Source of the DNA: an uncultured Pseudomonadales bacterium
GTDB lineage: Bacteria > Pseudomonadota > Gammaproteobacteria > Pseudomonadales > UBA7434
NCBI GenBank assembly: GCA_943788835.1
Contig: CALSRU010000003.1
Location: 1 to 64,000 of the forward strand
Reading direction: 5' to 3'
Length of the DNA: 64,000 nucleotides
The position numbers and the translations under genes are program-made. This document shows positions 58,439 through 64,000 of this stretch, one piece after another. The notes under the pieces are model-generated. The model was not told where the DNA came from. It ran no database searches and saw only the letters and a program-made list of their open reading frames with translations. Each line of letters opens with the position of its first letter. Positions within the stretch are counted from its first letter, which is position 1.

Positions 58439-59890
58439 CTATTCGCTGTTATCGGCGGCTTGATTGGCCGATTTGCCGGCAGGCTTGACCCTTGGCATAT
58501 CGAAACGCTGGCGACGCTCCCAGAGGCATTTACGGCTGATGCCGAGTTTTTTAGCGAGTTCGGTTTCGTTCATCTGCTCTTGATTTTCAAGTACAAACCG
58601 TTGGAAATATTCTTCTAGTGAGAGGTCTTCCTGAGGATCTTGATGCACCGATGTTGGATGGCCGTTGCTGGATTGTTCGGTTAAGCTCAGGTTGCTGTTG
58701 TCCTGAGTTGACAGCGGCGTTAACGTCTCGGCATTGATGCGATTGATATCCACCAGGTCCACATCCATTTCTAGTAAATGGCGATGAATGGCGTTGTCGT
58801 CGGCCATAATGGCGGCGCGTTCAATGACATTCTCTAGTTCACGTATGTTGCCTGGCCAGTCATAACTAGTGATGGCTTGAATAGCATCTGGTAGCAGGTA
58901 TAGCCCCGGGTTTTCGTACTTTTGTGCCGCGCGGGCCAGTAGATACTCGGCTAAGTCGAGCAGGTCTTTGCCGCGTTGCCGCAGGGCGGGTAAAAACACC
59001 CGGAAAACGTTGATGCGATAGTAAAGATCCGGCCGAAACTGCCCGGTCTTGGCCATCTCCTGCAAATCGCGATGTGTTGCAATAACGAGTCGCACATCGA
59101 CACTGCGCGACTGGCTAGAGCCTACGCGTCGAATCTCACTCTCTTGGATGAAGCGCAGCAGCCGGGCTTGAGCCTCGCTAGGTAGCTCCCCAATTTCATC
59201 AAGAAATAAAGTGCCACCTTCGGCCGCTTCGATGAGTCCTGAGCGCTTACCCGCTGCACCTGTGAAGGCGCCTTTCTCGTGACCAAAAAGCTCTGATTCA
59301 ATCAGTGTTTCGGGTATGGCAGCACAGTTGACCGCAACAAAGGGTTGTTTAGATCGATCGCTGGCATCGTGGATGGCTCTTGCGACAAGCTCCTTACCGG
59401 TTCCTGTTTCACCTCGAATAAGCACGGTAGAGCGTGTGGGCGCGGCTTTTTTGATACGCCGATACACTTCCTGCATCGGTTCGCTGGTGCCAATCATGCC
59501 CGGTAGTGGTTGCGTGATGGGCCGTTGCTCTGCATTGGAAACAGGTAGAGAGCTAATGCGTTCAATCGCTTGAAGCAGGTCGCCATCGTTAATCGGTTTG
59601 GTAATGTAATCGACGGCACCTTTTCGCATTGAATCAACCGCGGTCTGTAAGCTGGTGTAGCTCGTCATGATAAGTACTGGGGTGATGCCAGTGAGTTTGA
59701 TTAGGTCGGTGCCCGGACCGTCGGGTAATTCCAGTTCGCTGAGGATAAGGTCATATTGAATCTGTTTGGATTGACGGCGGGCGTCGGCTAAACCGCTGGC
59801 GTAATCCGCCTCGATGTTGATGCTGGTGAGTAGTCGTGCAATATGTGCGGTGATGAGCTGATCATCTTCAACAATCAATACCTTTTTCAA
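58439..59890 (-). CDS. cbrB: CbrB-like sigma54-dependent regulator with Glu at the phospho-acceptor site
   Basis: 483 residues from a TTG start. Domain order is a receiver (1-115), AAA+ (about 132-375) and Fis-type helix-turn-helix (about 440-475). The AAA+ part is complete: Walker A GETGTGKE at 160-167, sigma54-contact GAFTGA at 207-212, Walker B GTLFLDEIGE. The receiver is strongly CbrB-like (PVLIMTSYTSLQTAVDSMRKGAVDYITKPI), with Thr76 and Lys98 kept, but the phospho-acceptor is Glu52 (DLILSELELPDG; codon GAA at 59735-59737). No histidine-kinase gene adjoins it; gluQ follows directly where Pseudomonas has cbrA. It probably activates the sigma54 promoter at 58252. The cbrB name rests on similarity and synteny. 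Confidence 0.9.
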   Translation of the reverse strand: MKKVLIVEDDQLITAHIARLLTSINIEADYASGLADARRQSKQIQYDLILSELELPDGPGTDLIKLTGITPVLIMTSYTSLQTAVDSMRKGAVDYITKPINDGDLLQAIERISSLPVSNAEQRPITQPLPGMIGTSEPMQEVYRRIKKAAPTRSTVLIRGETGTGKELVARAIHDASDRSKQPFVAVNCAAIPETLIESELFGHEKGAFTGAAGKRSGLIEAAEGGTLFLDEIGELPSEAQARLLRFIQESEIRRVGSSQSRSVDVRLVIATHRDLQEMAKTGQFRPDLYYRINVFRVFLPALRQRGKDLLDLAEYLLARAAQKYENPGLYLLPDAIQAITSYDWPGNIRELENVIERAAIMADDNAIHRHLLEMDVDLVDINRINAETLTPLSTQDNSNLSLTEQSSNGHPTSVHQDPQEDLSLEEYFQRFVLENQEQMNETELAKKLGISRKCLWERRQRFDMPRVKPAGKSANQAADNSE

Positions 59891-59980
59891 ATCACTCGGC
59901 CCCTATGTCGCGGATTGCTCAATGCGGTGATAAGTTCAAGGGATGAGTATTTTCAGACCCCTTCGACTCACGGCTATAAT

Positions 59981-60016
59981 GTAACCCTTTGTAACGCAAA
60001 TAGCTAATTTTGTTAC
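59981..60016. promoter_or_regulatory. GTAAC/GTTAC half-sites upstream of the CbrB-like gene
   Basis: GTAAC at 59981-59985 and 59991-59995 and GTTAC at 60012-60016 lie about 90-125 bp before the TTG start. They are the same half-site sequence as the inverted repeat upstream of the CrcZ-like RNA, so autoregulation is possible. Confidence 0.5.
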
Positions 60017-60118
60017 GTATGGTAGGTGTTAGCCTGTAGGCTGACGGCGCCTTGGCTTGCCGATAATGAGTAATAAGGGGCTGGCGAAAAAATAAGCTTT
60101 ACTCTATAAATCAGAGTG

Positions 60119-61108
60119 TTAGTCGGTAATCAGCTGTGGTGAGATGGGTATTTTATGAGCGTCCCAGTGAGCAATTGCGTGAGCTAAGATGTCACGAACC
60201 AGCTGCGGGTCTTGTAGGCTAGATCTTTTGCTCGGCGCAGTGCTTGTGACGGAGGGCGGCACTATTGGCAGGGCTTGGCCCAGTTGATGGAGAGCGCGTA
60301 ACACATTAGTCACGACTTGCGAATTATCAATTGCCGGGGCGCCGGTTTGCTTGCTCAGTTTACTTTGGTCGGCTGAGTTTACTAACAGCGGAAGGTGTGC
60401 ATAGCGTGGGCTTTTGAGCCCTAGTGCACGCTGTAACAGTATTTGCCAGGGGGTGGAGTCGAGCAAGTCGGCGCCGCGCACAATATCGGTAATCCCTTGG
60501 TCAGCATCATCCACCACAACAGCCAATTGGTAGGCAAATAGCGAGTCTCGTCGCCGAATGATAAAGTCGCCCAGTGCCCCGATATCAAAGCTTTGTGGTC
60601 CCAGAATGCGGTCGATAAACTGCTCCTGCCTAGGCTGTTTGTGACCTACATCAAAGCGAATGGCGTGGCTGGCAGGTTCGGTTGCGGTGGCTAGCCGGTA
60701 GTGGGCTTGCTTGTGCTTGCGACAAGAGCCAGGGTAGGGGCCGCTATGCTGCTTGAGCAGCTTGCGCGAGCAATTGCAGTAAAAAATTCGCTCTTGTGCA
60801 GCCAATTGTTGCAGGATTTCAATGTAACGCGCGTCGCGATCGGATTGGATGATGGGTGTTCCGTCCCAGAACAACTGGTGGGCCTCGAGTGTTTCACAAA
60901 TGGCTTGGCTGGCACCGTGAACGGTACGGTGCTGATCGACATCTTCAATGCGCAGTAACCATTTACCATCATGAGCTTTGGCGTCTAAAAAGCTAGCCAA
61001 AGCCGCTAGCAGCGAGCCCTGATGCAAGGGCCCGGTGGGCGACGGGGCGAAACGGCCAATGTAGCGCTGCTCTTGGCCGCCGCTGTGCTTAGCCGCTGTG
61101 CTTAGCAC
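60119..61108 (-). CDS. gluQ: Glutamyl-Q tRNA(Asp) synthetase
   Basis: 329 residues. The class I HIGH-like motif is RFAPSPTGPLHQGSLLAALASFLDA and the KMSKS-like motif is SKLSKQTGAPAI. A zinc site with Cys residues lies in FYCNCSRKLLKQHSGPYPGSC. There is no anticodon-binding domain, as expected for GluQ, which attaches Glu to queuosine in tRNA(Asp) rather than to a tRNA end. It follows dksA on the same strand, as in E. coli and Pseudomonas. Confidence 0.96.
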   Translation of the reverse strand: MLSTAAKHSGGQEQRYIGRFAPSPTGPLHQGSLLAALASFLDAKAHDGKWLLRIEDVDQHRTVHGASQAICETLEAHQLFWDGTPIIQSDRDARYIEILQQLAAQERIFYCNCSRKLLKQHSGPYPGSCRKHKQAHYRLATATEPASHAIRFDVGHKQPRQEQFIDRILGPQSFDIGALGDFIIRRRDSLFAYQLAVVVDDADQGITDIVRGADLLDSTPWQILLQRALGLKSPRYAHLPLLVNSADQSKLSKQTGAPAIDNSQVVTNVLRALHQLGQALPIVPPSVTSTAPSKRSSLQDPQLVRDILAHAIAHWDAHKIPISPQLITD

Positions 61109-61191
61109 AGCTGATGGCGATGCAAGAGCAGGGTAGGTGAGGCGGGTTGTGGCCTACTAAAGGCTGCGCAGTCTGGAGTGTGCAGGATGAC

Positions 61192-61647
61192 TTAGCCTAG
61201 CTGCAGTTTTTCTTTGATTTCATCGAGTGTTTTACAATCGATACAGAGTGTCGCCGTAGGTCTGGCCTCGAGCCGTTTGATACCAATTTCTACACCACAG
61301 GCATCACAGAAGCCGTAGTCATCAGCATCGATGCGGTCTATGGTCTTGTCAATTTTGCGAATCAGTTTGCGCTCGCGATCGCGGGCGCGCAGTTCAAGGC
61401 TAAACTCTTCTTCTTGAGTGGCGCGATCGGCAGGGTCAGGGAAGTTGGCCGCTTCGTCTTTCATATGGCTGACCGTGCGGTCGACCTCTTCCATTAATTG
61501 GCCTTTCCAGTCGAGTAATATGGCCTTAAAGTGCTTTTGCTGTGGCTCACCCATGTACTCTTCGCCGCGCTTAGGCTTGTACGGCGTAAAGTTTTGAAAG
61601 CTTTCTGCGAGTTCGTTCTTCTTTTTACTGCGCGCTTTTGCCGGCAT
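61192..61647 (-). CDS. dksA: RNA polymerase-binding transcription factor DksA
   Basis: 151 residues. The coiled-coil part contains EYMGEPQQKHFKAILLDWKGQLMEEVDRTVSHMKDEAANFPDPADRATQEEEFSLELR, and its tip reaches the secondary channel of RNA polymerase. The zinc finger has CDACG and CIDC cysteine pairs (canonical four-Cys type). It works with ppGpp to adjust rRNA and amino-acid promoters. Confidence 0.98.
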   Translation of the reverse strand: MPAKARSKKKNELAESFQNFTPYKPKRGEEYMGEPQQKHFKAILLDWKGQLMEEVDRTVSHMKDEAANFPDPADRATQEEEFSLELRARDRERKLIRKIDKTIDRIDADDYGFCDACGVEIGIKRLEARPTATLCIDCKTLDEIKEKLQLG

Positions 61648-62280
61648 GTTAAAACCCTCTTTTCGAGTTGCTTCTCGCCAGTGGGTGCTTGACTCATGCT
61701 TTGGCCGTTGAGTTATCGCTAACTAAACACTGCCAAAGTTACCCTTAGCGATTGAGAGGATCCAGAAAAAAGTGATGCAGTTGGATCCTGTTGATTCTGT
61801 ATTGTTTGGTGCGTTACTGCTGTTACAAGCCGTTATTGGGTACAACGCGAATCTGTAAGAACACACCCCTCGATCAACGAGGGCGGGGAATCTACCAGAA
61901 AAGGTGCAGGTATTCCACTGTAAATTGCTAAAATCAATCAAGCTAGGCACCTCTGACTGCCCCCTGCCTTCAACCTGTGCGTGTTGTTGCAAGGTTCTAC
62001 GGCAAATGATCATAGGGCAAACCGCTGACTCATAGAATAAGGTAAACTGCGCCGCTTAGTGGTTAGGGCTAAGCCTTTCGAATGCAGCGCACTTTGGTCT
62101 GAGGCTCTGGTACCCGTCAGTTTGCGCGCTTAAAAACCACTAAATTGTCTATTAGTGACCAGCTATTAAAGGTGGGGCAGGCATTGCGCCAGATGGTTTG
62201 GTTATAATGGCCGACCTGCATCAACTTGCAAGCAGGCGTCATTTCTAAACGATCACATTTTAAATCGAGGGTAGCAAAGT
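61648..62280. other. 630-bp intergenic region between dksA and the third lipoprotein gene
   Basis: No gene is recognised. A GGATCC pair near 61758-61788 is an inverted repeat. Near the right end TATAAT at 62203-62208 may be the -10 of the lipoprotein promoter, though the -35 is poor. GAGGG at 62267-62271 is a plausible ribosome site for a TTG start at 62281. Confidence 0.45.
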
Positions 62281-64000
62281 TTGTTGGATCTAGGCAAAGG
62301 TAATACCGAGCAACTGATGGCGCAAAGTGGAACGCAGCGAAATAAAAAAAACTTAGTGGTTAGGCGGCTCGTGAGTGCAGCGCCTTCGTCGCGCAGTTTC
62401 GGCCCGTTATTATTGAAGGTGTTGAGTGGCTGCGCTGTTGCGCTGCTGTTGAGCGGTTGTATTAATAGCGATGATGAAAATTCGACTGGCGTTATTGTTC
62501 CTGTTAATGCGCTTGATTTCCCGTCCGTATCGCAAGTAGTAGCCACCGATGGTGATATGACTGTGTCGGGAATTGCTGTAGCCCGAACCAATGAAAGTGT
62601 TGTTGAGCAAATTGAATTGAGTTTTGACGACGGCACTGATGCAGACCCGATTGCCCTAGACCCTATTTTTAATAATGGTGAGTACGCACAACCTCCCTAT
62701 ACTCTTGAGGATGCTCCCTACCCAGTTTTTAATTGGCAGCAATTAGTATCGGCAGACACATTGCCATTGGGTATTAGTGCTGTGAGCAATGTGGCTACTT
62801 TTGGTGAGTATTCGACAGCCAATGCATTTTTTGCCACGCGTGGCAGCTCATGGATGTGGCAGGCCGATTTGCAAAAAGATGCCAGCGGCCAATGGTTTTT
62901 GCTGGATAGCGCGCGTCAGGCCCTGCTGAAAATTGATTTGGACACGGGCGTACAAACGCTGTTTTCAGCCTCGGGCGATAACAATGGCGTTGCTATGGAT
63001 AAGCCGGTAGATTTTGTCATAGATGGCAATCGTGCCTTGGTAGTAGATAGCCACTTGGCGGCCATTATTGCGATTGATTTAGATAGCGGTGTGCGCAGTA
63101 TCTTGTCCGATGCGGTGACGCCGACGAGTAGTGTTGCATTCGTGCAGCCTGTGGCGATTACCATAGATACTGCGAATGATGTCGCTTACGTAGCCGATCA
63201 AGGACGTGTGAATTTGGTGAAAGTTGCGCTTAATACCGGCGCGCGCGAAGAGTTTGCTGTCAATCCAGAACCAGAAGAGCCGGCCTTGGTATTTCCGTTA
63301 GATATTGCTTTTCAGCAGCAGAATGCTGGTGACCGCTTGTTTGTCAGTGATGCGAGTGTTAACGAAGTCATTGTTATTGATGTTGCGACTGGGTTTAGCC
63401 GAGTACTTGCTGCTCCCGAGCCTAGTGAAGAAAATAACGGGAATGAGGCGGTAGACTCTGAGGCGGGAGAATCTGAGGCTATAGTTTTAACCTACTCACA
63501 AGTTAGACGGTTAGCTCTTCAGGGCAGCGATTTGTATGTGTCTGATGCAGGCCCATTTACCGCCAGTGGTTTTATTTTTTATGGTGCGATTTTTAAAGTT
63601 AATGTCTCGGGTAATGTTGATACTTCAGGTACCGAGACATTAGATGGCCAAAAAACACTATTGTCGGCAGCGACAGCGCCTAACACGAATAATTTGTTCA
63701 AATCGCCACAGGCGCTGGTTTTTGACGATAGAAAAACACCGGCTACAACAGACGATGATCGTTTACTCGTGCTTGACAACCAATTGGGCGCCATTGTTGC
63801 TGTTGCAGCTAGGGAGACTGATCCAGACGGTACGCCGGAAGTGCCTGTTAGTTTGGGGGGGCGTACTTTTTTACCGGGTAGCGTGACACTGAATCAGGCA
63901 GATGTTGATGCGGGCAAGGGTTCTAGTGCCCAGGGTCTCGCGGCCGACTCTATTAGTGTGACACTGAATTCAGCGGTGGATGTTTTGAACTCGGGTTCGG
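62281..64000 (+). CDS. Lipoprotein with NHL/beta-propeller-like repeats (C-terminus outside the window)
   Basis: An open frame runs from a TTG at 62281 (GAGGG ribosome site 9 nt upstream; an ATG at 62317 is the alternative) to the window end, at least 573 residues. The hydrophobic stretch LLLKVLSGCAVALLLSGC ends in a lipobox (Cys near residue 58 from the TTG), with a long n-region, so the true start may be later. The rest has repeated segments such as LLKIDLDTGVQTLFS, AIIAIDLDSGVRSILS and VIVIDVATGFSRVLA, spaced like beta-propeller blades of the NHL/SMP-30 kind. Function unknown; it is probably a surface or periplasmic lipoprotein. Confidence 0.8.
   Translation, partial: MLDLGKGNTEQLMAQSGTQRNKKNLVVRRLVSAAPSSRSFGPLLLKVLSGCAVALLLSGCINSDDENSTGVIVPVNALDFPSVSQVVATDGDMTVSGIAVARTNESVVEQIELSFDDGTDADPIALDPIFNNGEYAQPPYTLEDAPYPVFNWQQLVSADTLPLGISAVSNVATFGEYSTANAFFATRGSSWMWQADLQKDASGQWFLLDSARQALLKIDLDTGVQTLFSASGDNNGVAMDKPVDFVIDGNRALVVDSHLAAIIAIDLDSGVRSILSDAVTPTSSVAFVQPVAITIDTANDVAYVADQGRVNLVKVALNTGAREEFAVNPEPEEPALVFPLDIAFQQQNAGDRLFVSDASVNEVIVIDVATGFSRVLAAPEPSEENNGNEAVDSEAGESEAIVLTYSQVRRLALQGSDLYVSDAGPFTASGFIFYGAIFKVNVSGNVDTSGTETLDGQKTLLSAATAPNTNNLFKSPQALVFDDRKTPATTDDDRLLVLDNQLGAIVAVAARETDPDGTPEVPVSLGGRTFLPGSVTLNQADVDAGKGSSAQGLAADSISVTLNSAVDVLNSGS

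Noticed and set aside
61723-62013. Minus-strand frame of 96 codons between dksA and the third lipoprotein
   Set aside because: No conserved motif or ribosome site; composition looks non-coding.

Overview
The window is a chromosomal segment of a gammaproteobacterium. The gene order is very close to Pseudomonas: ssrA/smpB/rnfH/bamE/fur/recN/hrcA-grpE-dnaK-dnaJ/dapB/carAB/greA, then yhbY/rlmE/ftsH/folP/glmM/tpiA/secG/tRNA-Leu, then rimP-nusA-infB-rbfA-truB-rpsO-pnp, and finally acs, panCB-dNK-folK-pcnB, a CbrB-type regulator, gluQ and dksA. The exosortase, the calcium-binding-repeat lipoproteins and the moderate GC content suggest a marine Cellvibrionales/Spongiibacterales-like lineage rather than Pseudomonas itself. 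That placement is inference only.

Layout. 1-4.8 kb: a COG0523 metallochaperone GTPase cut by the window edge with a Zur-like palindrome, a CxxCH protein with an exosortase-type C-terminal tail, tmRNA, a TetR regulator, SmpB, RnfH, BamE and Fur. 4.8-14.4 kb: an aminotransferase, RecN, the HrcA-GrpE-DnaK-DnaJ heat-shock cluster with sigma32-like promoters, and DapB. 14.4-19.6 kb: carbamoyl-phosphate synthase and GreA. 20-23.6 kb: a large repeat lipoprotein, followed by a probable CsrA/RsmA-sequestering sRNA with a sigma70-type promoter, a GGA-loop hairpin and a terminator. 23.9-31.4 kb: YhbY, RlmE, FtsH, FolP, GlmM, TpiA, SecG and tRNA-Leu(GAG). 32-35.3 kb: a paralogous lipoprotein with about nine 66-bp calcium-binding repeats. 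35.6-45 kb: a structured leader with a terminator, then the rimP-to-pnp translation and RNA-decay operon. 45-51 kb: an orphan ParA-like ATPase, a small exosortase and a four-gene valine-degradation cluster. 51-57.7 kb, minus strand: Acs, PanC, PanB, a deoxynucleoside kinase, FolK and PcnB. 57.7-61.7 kb: the CbrB-like locus, GluQ and DksA. From 62.3 kb: a beta-propeller-like lipoprotein that runs off the window.

The most interesting part is the CbrB-like locus. In Pseudomonas the order is dksA-gluQ-cbrA-cbrB-crcZ-pcnB. Here no cbrA kinase is present between gluQ and the regulator, and the regulator has Glu in place of the phospho-acceptor Asp (residue 52). Downstream of it, in the position of crcZ, there is a near-perfect sigma54 promoter followed by an A-rich transcript start with AANAANAA motifs, and a perfect 10-bp GTTAC/GTAAC inverted repeat lies upstream. 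The same GTAAC half-sites lie in front of the regulator gene. This looks like a rewired, possibly kinase-independent CbrB-CrcZ-type module. The second notable item is the CsrB/RsmZ-like sRNA at about 23.73-23.92 kb. The third is the exosortase with a plausible substrate in the same window.
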